The notes under the pieces were generated by a model, which was not told where the DNA came from, did no database searches, and was given only the letters and a program-made list of their open reading frames with translations. This document shows, piece after piece, positions 1 to 10,700 of a stretch of DNA of 64,000 nt (the first letter of the stretch is position 1; each line of letters begins with the position of its first letter). Made by a program: the position numbers and the translations under genes. The DNA is taken from assembly GCA_023055355.1 (NCBI GenBank), contig JALJCS010000002.1:79007001-79071000 (forward strand), read 5' to 3'. Origin of the DNA: Agelaius tricolor. Lineage: Eukaryota > Chordata > Aves > Passeriformes > Icteridae.

Positions 1-339
1 GTTACATGTTTGGTTTAACCAACATGTTCATCATTTGGTAAATCATCATTACCTCACTCCATTGTCTCCTTCACTCCTGAGTGGAGTCCCAGTGTTTTCA
101 GTCTTCATAAGGCAGCAGCTTCAGCACCTCAGCTATTTTTACTGCCCTTTATAAGAATGCACCACAGGGCTTTTTGGAATTTTGTTTGGTTGGTTTTTAG
201 TAGCAGTAACATTACACCCTCTGTCCTGTTCCTAACAACTTTCTTGAGTTCCAACATTTTATTGGAGTTCGTTTGCCATTGCATACTGAGCTTATGATTT
301 CAGAGAACCATCAGTAATGGCTCAGAGGTCTTTTTCCTA

Positions 340-480
340 ATAACTCTCAGTTCCAGGTCTAATGTGGATAATTTTTTCCTAGATGCATTGCCCCCGATTT
401 ATCTATATTAAAGTTCATCTGCCACCTTTGAGCCAACCCAGTTTGGTGATGTCTTTATGGCCTGCCCAGAACTTGACTGT
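340..480 (-). mobile_element. Old CR1/L3-type LINE relic (ORF2 fragment)
   Basis: Read on the minus strand, roughly 370-420 translates to a decayed version of the CR1/L3 reverse-transcriptase C-terminal signature (FNIDK..AMHLGK). This is a motif of non-LTR reverse transcriptases of the CR1 clade. Ends are approximate. Divergence is high, so this is an ancient copy, not one of the recent avian CR1 subfamilies seen further right. Confidence 0.5.
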
Positions 481-925
481 CTAAAAAGAATCAGCCCCAA
501 ACAATGCAATGACAGCGACTCCATGGTATGAGCTCGTTCAGTTGTCATCTCATATTAGTTGACCTGTTTAACTTTTATAACTCCCTAGGAAAAACAAAAC
601 CCTCCAAAACCTCCTTAAGGCTTGAAGGCTAGTTTCTGTTTCTCTAACCTAGTGGAGCTACATGGATTTCAACCACAAATTATTTATAGAAGGCAATAAA
701 GCCAATAGTGTCTGCAGCTACTTCTTACCATCACAAAAAGGGAATTTGCATTGTATTTGTGTCCTGGGATTGTTCTTGATAAATATGAAGTTTGTAATAC
801 AACCATAACAACAGGAGTATGAAGTCATGTACAATGCTAAGTTGTTGCTATGTCTCCTTACAACAAAAAGATGAAATAGAAGCCGGGTTCTTTCAGACGG
901 ATCACCTGAGTTGCAGTGGTTGGGG

Positions 926-1061
926 CACCGCAGTGCTGGGAGCGGCGCTCGCTCGGCGCGGGGCTGGCAGCGTCAGCGGCTCCCGGCGCTGCGGCTCCAT
1001 CTGCCGGCACCGCCCCGGGCTGCGGCTCCCTGCCCTTCGGGGGCTCCTCTCAGCACGAGAG
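926..1061. promoter_or_regulatory. Isolated CpG cluster, possible small promoter or exon
   Basis: About 17 CpG dinucleotides fall within some 130 bases, in otherwise AT-rich, CpG-poor DNA. The cluster is followed by a good splice-donor-like AAG/GTAGGAG near 1125-1135, so it could be the first exon and promoter of an unannotated transcript read left to right. No known protein is encoded. The alternative is a fragment of a GC-rich repeat. Confidence 0.3.
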
Positions 1062-1638
1062 ACACAGGACACGCAGCATGGAGCTCTTCTCCTGCTATCC
1101 TTTCAGCCAGCCTGTAACTTGAGCATAAGGTAGGAGCTTTTCATCTTAGGAGCTTTATATGACATTGTAGCTCATATACCCTGCCCGGCATTGCTGACCC
1201 TAAACCATTCACAAGCTGTAAATCAAGTCCTCCAAAAAATGAGATTCTACAAGTGCTGGATTTTTATCTTGAAATCTTCACACTTTCTAAGCCTGCCATG
1301 GCCACAATGGCTATTTGTCCCTTAAGAGCAGCAGCAACATATCCCAGCAGCAATTCACCCGAGCAGCAGGATCCTTAGCAGAAATAGCAAATGACACAGG
1401 GCCAAGGAATTCGTAATTCCATTTGTTTCAAAGGTCAGCTCTACTTAGGGCTGAGGGGAAATTCTGCTCTTACTTCCCTTAGTGAAATTTCTCACTGGCA
1501 ACTGGACTTCAAAAGATGTTGCATTTATATAACTAAAAGAACAATTTGGCTTCTTGTTCACTATTAAATTTCTCTCTGAGGTAACTCTTTTTCTAAGAAC
1601 ATTTGCTCCAGCTGAGACTCAGGCTTGTTGTTTAAAAA

Positions 1639-1692
1639 GTCATTATTTTTATTTTAATTTTTATTAATTTATTTTATTGATTTTTATTTTAG
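1639..1692. repeat. AT-only low-complexity tract
   Basis: Runs of T broken by single or double A (for example attttattttaatttttatt) extend for about 50 bases. No function is implied. Confidence 0.6.
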
Positions 1693-4657
1693 GCCGGGGG
1701 ATAGATCTTGGACTTGGCCCAGGAACAGCTGCCACTGCTGTGGGTAGGTCAGGTGTATCTCAGATCATTCTGTACAAATCCTCATCCTTTCAGTCCTGCA
1801 GCTCATTCTAGGTCCATGGTGATTGCAGCCAAGGAATGAAGACAGAAGAAAACTATTCCTGCCCTTCTCTCAGCTCCTAGAGCTGGTAACAAGTTGGAAA
1901 AGGGACCTGCAAACAACTCTCTTTCTCCTCTGCTCCAGAATTTTGAGTTAAAGTATCTGGTGATGATTCACCTTGCCTCCTATTCCAACAACCCAAAGCT
2001 CTAAGCTGGCCCTACAGGTTCCCCAGGGCTTTAGATCCCAGGCCAAGGTATTAAGTTTGAAAAACAGGTATATTCAGGAGCTAAGTGCTGGATTTGATGC
2101 CAGACTTTATACAGGAAGCAATTGTAGCCAAGTACTGATCTCTTAGGCACCTTTTCTATCCAGTAGGCCTCCCCATTTCCCCTTTTGCCATAACTTTGTA
2201 TTTTATCTTGGTGGAAACACCTCAAGACTGTCTATGCTCTAAGCCCATGAGTGCTACTGAAGAGTGAATCATAGTCCAATACACCACATTAGTTTTCTGA
2301 GTTGTCCAGCCCATCTAGATTGTGCTGCAGCTCTCTTTCTGCTTTCCAAAAATGGGTAAGAGGCAGGGAAAAGGGAAGATGCTGTTTTAGATCTTACAGA
2401 GGCATAGGGATGCAGCGTAGCTGGGGTGTTTGTCTGGACCCAGGACTCTGGAAGTACTTCCAGGCCATGAAGTGTGGGGAATAAGACCTGTGATATCATT
2501 AATTACATTATTAAGTTATGCTAAAGTATGTTTTGCACTTTCAAAATAATAATGAAAAAAAAAAAAAAGGCTGTGATCCCTGTGTGGGACAAAACACGAG
2601 TTAGCAAATCTTCCAGCAAATCTTCCACGCTTCTATTTTATATGGAAATAAAACACTTTTTGCCTCATTAGTTTGTTTGGTAAAGCTTATTGAACCCAAA
2701 CCCCTTGTAATGTGATGTTAAAAGCCAATCATTGGTGGGCACTGCAAGCAGAAGTGCTCAAGGAGGCAATCAGATCACTGGGAAATCCCAGCACCTCTGC
2801 ACAGGGCAACACAGCTGTGGGAGGTCCCAGCTCTGAGGCAGAAGGAGTGCAGAACTTTTAAGATCTCATCCAAAGCCAAACTATTCTATGATTCTTTTCA
2901 GGTTATGTAGAGCTTTTATCAGGTTTGTTCTGATCTGCTGTTTCTTGTGTCACAGCACTGGTCCAATGACAGAAATCACACCTTGCTGAGGCAACCAGGA
3001 AAAGGTGTTTGGATGAGACTAAAATCTGCAGTAATTCTTTTAAGATTACTAATAATGTTGCAACCATAATCAAATCCTGTATAGATCCATTGGGTTCAGT
3101 CCTTGCTTAAGAGCCCCTCTGTAGCCAAGCACAGTAACTCTGGACCTAAGTGTATGAATTTACTGTCCACCATTTCCAGAATCTTTACAGACATTTGCAA
3201 TTATCCCATGGCAAGAAAGATGTTAAAACCACACCTAGACATAACCCAGTTTGATCATTGTGTTCCCCTGAAAGGTAACGTGACAGGTTAGCTGCCAAAA
3301 CTTAGCTCAGGTTTCTGAACTCAAAGGTGCTGTGTCCTGGCAGGCTCAAGGCAGGTAGTGTTTTGCTAGTACCAAGAATTTAAGGCTTAAACATATCATA
3401 TAGCAGGAAGCATCAGAAACCTACAGATTCCTGAGGACCTTTATCCTCTCTCAAGATGCAGAGAGTAGATCAACACCTCAAACAGGAACTCCATGTCTAT
3501 TTACAACTGGATAACCAAAATTTGTTACAACACCTGGAAACTATGATGTTTGATCTAGGAATGCTGATTTGGCATTTTAAACCTCCCTTTGACTCATAAT
3601 CCCCCACAAACAGTCATTGTACCTTTTAACCCCATGTAACTAACTGCCAGAGTAACACCACCATGGCAGAGACAGGAGTGAGGTCAGGTCACACACAGCC
3701 CACACCACAGTGCTTCCTCCCAGCCCACAGTGGGCACCAGCAGAGGCTGCTGGGCAAGGCACCAAGAAACTCTCACTTGAGAAACCAGGTTTCCTCTTCC
3801 TGCTCCACAGATCTCCTGAGAGAGGCCAAGCAGGTTGTTCTTCAGTGTCTCTGCATCCAGGTTTCCACCTGAGAAATGGGAACAGCACTTTTCTTCTTTA
3901 CAGGAGCAGCTTGAGGATAAATATGGTAAATTCTGAGCTGGTCAGGTTATAAGGGTGTTTAGATAAACACCAAAATTGAGCAAAAGAAGGTGGGAGAAAA
4001 GAGAACAATCATGCTAAATTCAGCTTTGTAAAAAAAAATTAAATAGTTTCCATTTCTGTTTACAAATTTTAGTACATAAGATTTGCTTTTTCTTCTGTTT
4101 TTGTTTTTTTTTTTTTGGTTTTCTTTATGTCTCAACAAAGACTACTGTGTCATGACCAATTGTACAAATACAGCTAAGAAAGAAAGACAACATGCTTTCA
4201 CTTTCAAGTTTTTCCTTTTGTAAGACTGAAAAGAGCAATGTTCTAGTTGCATCTCAGTCTGAGAACTAATGGTTCACTGTTATCTTTGGACAAAAACCTG
4301 GGAAGCCTTTCTGTGCAACTTGGGCAGCCTGGCAGAGAAGCATGAAATGCATCAGGATGCTTTTGTTCAAAGACCAATTTCACAGTGTCTAGATAAAAAT
4401 GGAACAAACAAGTTTTTAGAGTTTTAAGCTCTTATTTTTTGAAATTCAGATGGTGAAATTATAAATGTCAAAATTCTTTAAAGTTATAAAGCAAATGCAA
4501 ATCTACAATTAGAGGAAGTTGTTGGAATCAGCATTGTCATCTGGTTTTGGAAGTGAAAGAGAAAACGCAGGTCTAGTGATTATCCAGTGGTTTTTCTTTG
4601 ATTTTTATGAAGGGCACAGGTTTGCGTAGTCACTGGTTCTGCCACTATCTTTTAAAA

Positions 4658-4663
4658 GCTGTG
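4658..4663. repeat. Target site duplication, left copy (GCTGTG)
   Basis: GCTGTG directly precedes the TG of the left LTR and recurs at 13188-13193 directly after the CA of the right LTR. A 6-bp duplication is what alpha- and betaretroviral integrases make. It shows that both ends come from one integration event and have not recombined. Confidence 0.92.
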
Positions 4664-4820
4664 TGTTGTGGTGTGTTTTATGCTTGTTCAGTTTTCCCTC
4701 CATTGTTCTCTCAGAAAGTCCTGTCCTGTTACCAGTTTGTGTCAATCCCCAAACCCCTCCCCAGTTGTCTTGGATACCAAATGTATCTTTCTTGTTCCCC
4801 ACCCCTGGCAGCCTGCCTGT

Positions 4821-4873
4821 CACTCGACACCCCTGCCTCTTTTTCTAGAGAGTTCGGGCCAGGGTGTCGAGTG
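4821..4873. promoter_or_regulatory. 12-bp perfect inverted repeat in U3
   Basis: CACTCGACACCC (4821-4832) is the exact reverse complement of GGGTGTCGAGTG (4862-4873), with 29 bases between. The same pair occurs in the right LTR at 12741-12752 and 12782-12793. It lies upstream of the inferred core promoter, so it could be a paired transcription-factor site or an RNA hairpin in read-through transcripts. No specific factor is recognised. Confidence 0.55.
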
Positions 4874-4985
4874 ATTGGGTTAGGGGCCAGGGTCCCTCCC
4901 GCAACTGTGTTTGATGGGTTCTCCGATCATGCCAATCCTTAATGTATCCCTCTCTGATTTGCTATCTTTCACCCCTCCCACCCTC

Positions 4986-5015
4986 TGTAAAACCGAGGCT
5001 TTTTCCCTGCCTCGG
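4986..5015 (+). promoter_or_regulatory. Inferred LTR core promoter and hairpin
   Basis: TGTAAAA (4986-4992) is the only TATA-like string suitably placed upstream of the AATAAA. It is followed by CCGAGGC..GCCTCGG (4993-4999 with 5009-5015, 9-base loop). Transcription would start near 5016. The start site is inferred from spacing only. Confidence 0.35.
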
Positions 5016-5056
5016 GGCTCTCAGCTTCTTCCACCGAACCTGCACGTTTCCCTACC

Positions 5057-5062
5057 AATAAA
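5057..5062 (+). terminator. Poly(A) signal in the 5' LTR (normally bypassed)
   Basis: AATAAA lies about 40 bases downstream of the inferred cap site, so it would be in R at both ends of the RNA. The copy at 12977-12982 is the one expected to direct 3' end formation. Confidence 0.6.
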
Positions 5063-5271
5063 ACCACCCCCCCGAAGAAACTGAGGGTCGCCTCTTCATT
5101 TCATCCTGCGACTTCGGAGCTCTTTACTGCGGCCACACGTCCGCAAGGCCTGACATCGCCTTGGGCACAAAGCCCTGACTCCGGGTTGGGGAAGTGCCTT
5201 ACTGGCTGGAGGTTGGCTGGACACTTATCTAGCCTGGGCGTTTCACTTTTCACCGGCCACTGCTCCAGTTT

Positions 5272-5289
5272 TGGCGCCCGGCGCGGGGC
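5272..5289 (+). other. tRNA primer-binding site, lysine-like
   Basis: TGGCGCCCGGCGCGGGGC starts 4 bases after the LTR (spacer GTTT). TGG pairs with the CCA tail of a tRNA. The best match I can name is the 3' end of tRNA-Lys(1,2), with three mismatches at PBS positions 9, 10 and 13, all transitions (A to G, A to G, T to C). Lysine priming is usual for several betaretrovirus-like lineages. A different GC-rich avian tRNA is possible. Confidence 0.75.
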
Positions 5290-5658
5290 CCCCCCTTTTC
5301 TCGGATTCGTGGACCCCACGGACGGGATTTCGAGAATCCCAGCGGTCGCGGAACTACCCTGTGGTCGAGCAGACCTTGTGCGCGAGGTAGCGCTCCCCGG
5401 GGACCCTGGACGGCAGCTCCTTGCACCTGGGAGTCGTCCTGTCGCAGGAAACCCCTCGTTCCAGCTTTTCGTTTGTCGCCTCCGGACTTCGTGAGTATTC
5501 TGCTACTCTCCCTGTCGCCTTCCCCTCTATTGGTGTTTCGTCACCACCCTTCTTTTTCTCTAGACAGGGGCCGGGGGTGGGCACCCTTATTTTTTTTTCT
5601 TTCGCGTTTACTGGAACGGGGGGGGCTTTTCCGCAGCTGCCACTTATAACATCGAGCG
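5290..5658 (+). other. Retroviral leader with major splice donor
   Basis: Untranslated leader between PBS and gag. No ATG occurs from the inferred cap site to the gag start at 5659, so gag uses the first AUG. TTC/GTGAGT at 5490/5491 is a strong donor for the subgenomic env RNA. Packaging structures are expected here but cannot be identified by eye. Confidence 0.7.
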
Positions 5659-7701
5659 ATGGGTGCAAAGTTTTCGCTCTCGGCAGCTCAGAAGGGGCTG
5701 TTTTACCAAGTTGTGGGTATCCTAGTTGGGGGGGGTTGTTCCGTTGATAAAAAGGAAGTTAAAAAATTAATCCGATGGCTTTTTTCTGAGTTTCCCGAAG
5801 TCTCCCCCGATCTAATTAAAGATCCTGCCTTTTGGCAGAGGGCAAATGCCAAGTTATCAAACTTGATTAGATCACGAGACACCTCGCTTTCTCCGTTAGC
5901 TTTTTGGATTTCACAAATTCGATCTATCTTGAAAGCAGGAGGAAACTCAGAAAAACCTTCGGTCAGTTTTAGTTCGTGCCCCAGTTCTCCCGCCTCTCCC
6001 TCTACCCCTAACCCTTCTTCCCGTCCCCACAAATGTAAAACCGGGATTCTGAAAGGTGCAGCGCGCTCCAGCCCCGCGCAGGGTGACCATTCGTCCCCTA
6101 GCCCCCTTCAAAATCCTCGGCCCCCCCACCCTAAGAGTCCTGGCCAGTCTCTTAGGGGCTCCTCGTCTTCCCCTACCTCTCCTATTCCTGCCCCCAGGTC
6201 CTCAGTTTCTAAAACCCCAAAATCCAAAACCCTAATTTCTAAGTCCCCAGTTTGCTCCCAGTCGCCTCCAATTCCCCAAAATGGCTCCTATGGGGCCCAA
6301 GATGGAGGCAACCACATGGCTGAAATGGCGGGAAAGCCCTCTTCTTCTCCCCAGAATCCCTTTTTCCCAAGCTCCAACCCTTTCCTGCCAGTCGGCCACT
6401 CCCAGTGTTCTACCCCCTCGTCCTTCCCCCCTCCTGGTCCCTCCTCCTTTCCAGAAACCTCCTCTTCAGTAGTCCTTCCCCTTTCTCCTCCCACTTCCCC
6501 GCCCATGGCTCCTCCCTCGGTCCCTCCCATACCACCTCCCATCTCTCCACCCCCTGCCAGTCAAAAGGTTCCACCCCTTGTCTCCGCCTCCTGGGAGGGT
6601 CCCTCGATATCGGATTGCCCTGCTCAAGTTCCCAGCCACGCCCCTACCTCCTCCTCTCCCGGTTCCCACGCTCTCCCTGCCGGCTCCCGCGCTTTGGGTT
6701 CCGGGGGGGGGGCAGCAGTTGGGAACCGGGAACCGGGGTCTGCTGCGATACCATCCGCAGCCCCGGTTGTTTACCATCCAGAGGGAGATGGTGGGGTGCG
6801 TCGCCAGTGGGTCCCCTTACACCATTCACAAATTAAGGAGCTGTGCAAGGCACAGAAAGATTACGGCCGGGACAGCGAATACTTTCGGGGAGTGTTGCAG
6901 GCAACACTTACCGAAGCCGATGTCACCCCCTCTGACATCCGGCGCCTCTTCACGTGTCTGCTCAATCCCACCGAGCGGGCTATGTGGGAGGCAGCCTGGA
7001 AGAGGAGAGTGACGGAGGCCCTCCCGAGCCTGTGGGAACGGCCCCACACGGGGCTGGACCTAACGGGCAATGTCCTAGCCATCGATCAACTCCTTGGGAC
7101 CGGCAACTGGGCAGATGGGCACTCGCAGGCGAGTGCCATCCCCCAGGAAGCACTCCGGGAGTCAGCGCGGGCAGCCGAGAAAGCGTTCCTGGCGCTGCCG
7201 GGGGCGGCTCCTCTCCTTTCTTTTTCCAGAATCTTTCAGGGCGCCGAGGAATCTTTCCTCGATTTTGTCGAGCGTCTTCGAAAAGCTGTCGAGCAGCAAG
7301 TGGCGGACGAGGTTGCCCGGGAACATATCCTGAAGGAAGTAGCGTCCACGAATGCAAACTCTGCGTGTAGGGACGCCATCCTCAGCCTCCCGATGCACCC
7401 ACCCCCCTCGCTGCACGATATGCTCGAAGTCTGCACCCGGAAAGTCCTAATCATGCCATCTAGGGAGGGAGAGAAGAGAAAACAGCTGCCACCCCGAGTC
7501 AGCGCCGCAGAAGAGGCGCCTGAAAACACCTTCTCTGAAGCCACCTGCCGCTCGCCTGCTCCCGGTCCTTCCGCCGCCAAATCACCCTGCCATCTGTGCG
7601 GAAAGCTCGGGCATTGGATGCCCGACTGCCCGCTGCGGCGGGAATTTTATGAATTCAAAAGGGGGCAGAGACTCCTGGGGAAAACCCAGACAAAAAACTA
7701 A
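5659..7701 (+). CDS. gag: Gag polyprotein (matrix, proline/serine-rich linker, capsid, nucleocapsid)
   Basis: Structural precursor of 680 residues, intact. Residues 1-6 are MGAKFS, fitting N-terminal myristoylation; residues 1-95 resemble a betaretroviral matrix domain. Residues 100-345 are an unusually long Pro/Ser-rich linker with runs such as [11 protein letters not shown]. Capsid probably begins near PVVYH (369-373). The major homology region is at about 526-543 ([15 protein letters not shown]). One CCHC zinc knuckle is present: C644, C647, H652, C657 (nucleotides 7588-7629). A betaretroviral Gag typically has two knuckles, so the single one is notable. I find no PTAP/PSAP, PPxY or LYPxL late-budding motif. 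The start is the first AUG of the genomic RNA. The stop at 7699-7701 directly follows the frameshift heptamer. Confidence 0.93.
   Translation: MGAKFSLSAAQKGLFYQVVGILVGGGCSVDKKEVKKLIRWLFSEFPEVSPDLIKDPAFWQRANAKLSNLIRSRDTSLSPLAFWISQIRSILKAGGNSEKPSVSFSSCPSSPASPSTPNPSSRPHKCKTGILKGAARSSPAQGDHSSPSPLQNPRPPHPKSPGQSLRGSSSSPTSPIPAPRSSVSKTPKSKTLISKSPVCSQSPPIPQNGSYGAQDGGNHMAEMAGKPSSSPQNPFFPSSNPFLPVGHSQCSTPSSFPPPGPSSFPETSSSVVLPLSPPTSPPMAPPSVPPIPPPISPPPASQKVPPLVSASWEGPSISDCPAQVPSHAPTSSSPGSHALPAGSRALGSGGGAAVGNREPGSAAIPSAAPVVYHPEGDGGVRRQWVPLHHSQIKELCKAQKDYGRDSEYFRGVLQATLTEADVTPSDIRRLFTCLLNPTERAMWEAAWKRRVTEALPSLWERPHTGLDLTGNVLAIDQLLGTGNWADGHSQASAIPQEALRESARAAEKAFLALPGAAPLLSFSRIFQGAEESFLDFVERLRKAVEQQVADEVAREHILKEVASTNANSACRDAILSLPMHPPPSLHDMLEVCTRKVLIMPSREGEKRKQLPPRVSAAEEAPENTFSEATCRSPAPGPSAAKSPCHLCGKLGHWMPDCPLRREFYEFKRGQRLLGKTQTKN
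7692..7698 (+). promoter_or_regulatory. -1 ribosomal frameshift site A AAA AAC
   Basis: The heptamer is in phase with gag (ACA AAA AAC TAA), so slippage by -1 on AAA AAC moves ribosomes into the pro-pol frame just before the gag stop. Ten bases downstream is a GC stem, GCGCAG (7709-7714) with CTGCGC (7722-7727) and loop TTCCCCC. The loop bases 7715-7720 could pair with GGGGAG at 7769-7774, making an H-type pseudoknot. The heptamer is the type used by betaretroviruses. The pseudoknot is inference. Confidence 0.9.
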
Positions 7702-10700
7702 CATCTGAGCGCAGTTCCCCCCTGCGCCATGATAAAAATAGGGCGGGACAACTAACACCACGCAGGGAGGGGAGATCTCAGGGACCGCCGCCTGCCAAAC
7801 AAGACATATTCTCACCGGACTTGTCACATGTTGCATGTCTCCAACCTAGACCCGTGCTAACTACCTTTTCTGCTTTCAGACCCTTCCGGCTGCAGCTGAC
7901 GGAGCCACTACATCTTAAGAACTCCGATTTTCAACTCGTGTCAGTCAGCCCGGAATGCCCAGGAAACTGGGGGCGGATAAGGTGTAAGTACGTCGTTGTC
8001 GGAGACACTAAGCACACACCTTTAGAGGTGAACATAATCCCAGGTCTTCTGCCATCTGACCCAGGACTGTTCGCCGTGGGGCTGCACTGTGTCCAACCCC
8101 CCACTTTCCTGCCCAAGGGACAGGTGATCGCGCAAGCGATCCCTGTTCCCGAAATAACTTGGGCCCTGGGGTTTCCTCCGGCTGAACTCCAAAATCCAAC
8201 AGTAGCTTGGGCCCAGGTCCTGGGGCGGGAAAGGCCTCATGTCACCTGTCATATCTCAAAAGGGGGAGAGGGCAAGCCTCTTAAAGGCTTGTTGGACACA
8301 GGAGCAGATGTAACGATCATTCCTTCCCGGGAATGGCCGTCACATTGGGAATTGCAAAACGCGCCTGGCCACGTCCGAGGTGTCGGGGGTTTACAATTGG
8401 CACGTCAATCAAAGAGCGTTGTACAAATTACGGGGCCGGATGGGCAATTGGCTTCAGTGCGCCCATTCGTATTAGATTACACGGAACCCCTGTGGGGGAG
8501 AGATCTCTTGGCCCAGTGGGGAGCCCGAATTGACCTCCCAGCAGCTCCCCAGGTTTTTCGGGCAGCGGTCACTGATGAGCGCCCTACCTGGAAACTGAAT
8601 TGGAAATCTGATAAACCAGTACAGGTAGTGCAGTGGCCGCTCAACAAGCAAAAATTAGCGGCGCTCAATGAGCTTGTTAAGGAGCAGCTACTCAAGGGCA
8701 ACCTGGTGGAGACCATGTCAGAGTGGAACTCCCCAGTGTTCGTTATCAAAAAGCCCAACAAAGATAAGTGGCGGCTCCTTCACGACCTCCGCCAAATTAA
8801 CAACATCATTGAAGATATGGGGCCTCTCCAACCAGGGATGCCGTCCCCAACGATGCTCCCCCAAAATTGGAATTTGGTCGTAATTGACATAAAAGATTGC
8901 TTTTTCCAAATTCCCTTACACCCGGACGATGCTCCGCGTTTCGCCTTCACGGTTCCTGCCATCAACCGTGAAGCCCCAAGCAAGCGCTATCATTGGCGAG
9001 TTCTTCCGCAAGGCCTGAAGGCCAGCCCGATGATCTGCCAATGGTACGTCGCCTCCTTGCTGTCCCCAGTACGTGCAGCCGCCAAAGACACCATCATTTA
9101 CCATTATATGGATGACATCCTAGTGTGCGCTCCGACCAACGACCTACTTACCCACGCGCTTGACCTAACAATCGATGCATTGGTTGTTGCAGGGTTCGAG
9201 CTCCAGCAAGATAAGATTCAACAGATGCCACCCTGGAAGTACCTGGGCCTGGAAATAACAAAGCGGACCATTGTTCCGCAAAAATTGGCTATTAAAACTA
9301 ACATCAAAAACCTGGCAGATGTCCACCAGCTGTGTGGGTCCTTGAATTGGGTAAGGCCTTGGCTAGGCATTCCAACAGAAGACCTAGCCCCCCTTTTCAA
9401 TTTATTGAAAGGTGGAGAAGAGCTTAGTTCTCCAAGGTCCCTTACCCCAGAGGCCCAGACAGCGCTGGAGAAGATCCAAAACTCCATCTCGGCCAGGCAG
9501 GCCCACAGATATCACCCGGGCCTGCCATTTAAATTCATTGTTCTAGGTAAGCTGCCACACCTCCATGGGGTGATTTTCCAGTGGGATGATTCCATCAAGG
9601 GCAAGGACCGGGGCTCGGGGGATCCCCTCTTAATCATAGAGTGGGTGTTCCTCAGCCATCACAGGTCCAAAAGGATGACGCAGCCAGCCGAGCTGGTGGC
9701 AGAATTGATCAGAAAGGCTAGATCGCGGATCAGAGAGTTGGCAGGTTGTGACTTTGACTGCATCCACATTCCTTTAAAATTCGATTCAGGCCATCTAAAA
9801 AGAAAGATGATTGATAACCTTCTGGAAACAAATGAGATGCTTCAACTGGCTTTGGACAGCTACACCGGCCAAATCGCAGTAGATCGGCCGGCCCACAAAT
9901 TATTCAATCAGGAATTCACATTGTCTCTAAAATCAGTTCAGAGTAGAACTCCTCTGAAGGCTTTGACAGTTTTTACAGACGCGTCTGGAGCATCCCACAA
10001 GTCAGTGATGACTTGGAAGGATCCTCAGACTCAGCGGTGGGAGGCAGATGTCACAGAGGTGGAAGGTTCACCTCAAGTTGCTGAGTTGGACGCAGTCGTC
10101 AGAGCCTTTGAGAGGTTCTCTGAACCATTCAATTTGGTCACTGATTCAGCCTATGTCGCGGGTGTAGTTTCCAGAGCCGAAAATGCAATTTTACAGGAGG
10201 TATCAAACATCCCTTTGTTTAACTTGCTCTCTAAACTTGTGAACTTAGTCTCCCACCGAGAGCAACCCTTTTATGTGATGTATGTCAGGTCACATACCGA
10301 TTTGCCTGGATTTATTGCGGAAGGCAATAGGCGTGCTGACGCCCTTGCCGCTCCTGTTCAAGCTGCCCCACTCCCTGATCTGTTCAGTCAGGCCAAGATC
10401 AGCCACCAGCAATTTCATCAGAACGCCCCTGGCCTTGTTCGACAATTCCATCTTACACGCGAACAGGCCAAGGCGATCGTGGCTACATGTCCTCAATGCC
10501 AGTCCCACCAGCTCCCAACAATACCCTTGGGAGCTAACCCCAGAGGTCTATCTAGTTGCGAGGTGTGGCAGATGGATGTTACCCACATCCCTGCCTTTGG
10601 CCGTCTGCAATTCGTACATGTCTCAGTGGATACCTTCTCCGGCGCAGTCTATGCCTCTGCCCACACAGGGGAAAAGGCAGCAGATTGTGAAAAACACCTA

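Larger units (their letters stand above)
1..4657. other. Gene-free left flank
   Basis: No exon could be recognised on either strand. Short open frames here have no family resemblance and no splice context. The stretch holds a CR1 relic (about 340-480), a CpG cluster (926-1061), an AT-only low-complexity run (about 1639-1692) and homopolymer tracts (A run near 2555, T run near 4107). CCN3 is the expected next gene beyond MAL2 by human synteny, but none of its exons was recognised. Confidence 0.6.
4664..5267 (+). repeat. 5' LTR (604 bp)
   Basis: It begins TGTTGTGG and ends CTCCA; the copy at 12584-13187 is identical. U3 contains a 12-bp inverted repeat (4821-4832 with 4862-4873) and a CCAAT (4932-4936). 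A weak TATA-like TGTAAAA (4986-4992) precedes a 7-bp hairpin (4993-4999 with 5009-5015). If the TATA assignment is right, R starts near 5016. The AATAAA at 5057-5062 then lies inside R, and U5 runs to 5267. Confidence 0.95.

Noticed and set aside
2850..2900. CR1-like 3' tail (CCAAACTATTCTATGATTCT-like)
   Set aside because: The matching stretch is too short and its upstream sequence does not resemble CR1; left unannotated.
4598..4942. Open frame across the start of the LTR, repeated at 12530-12862
   Set aside because: It is LTR sequence read by chance. It has no domain, and it duplicates only because the LTR does.
5545..5563. Splice-acceptor-like tract ctttttctctag in the proviral leader
   Set aside because: It is only about 72 bases from the donor at 5490, too short for a normal vertebrate intron. 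No protein would be gained.
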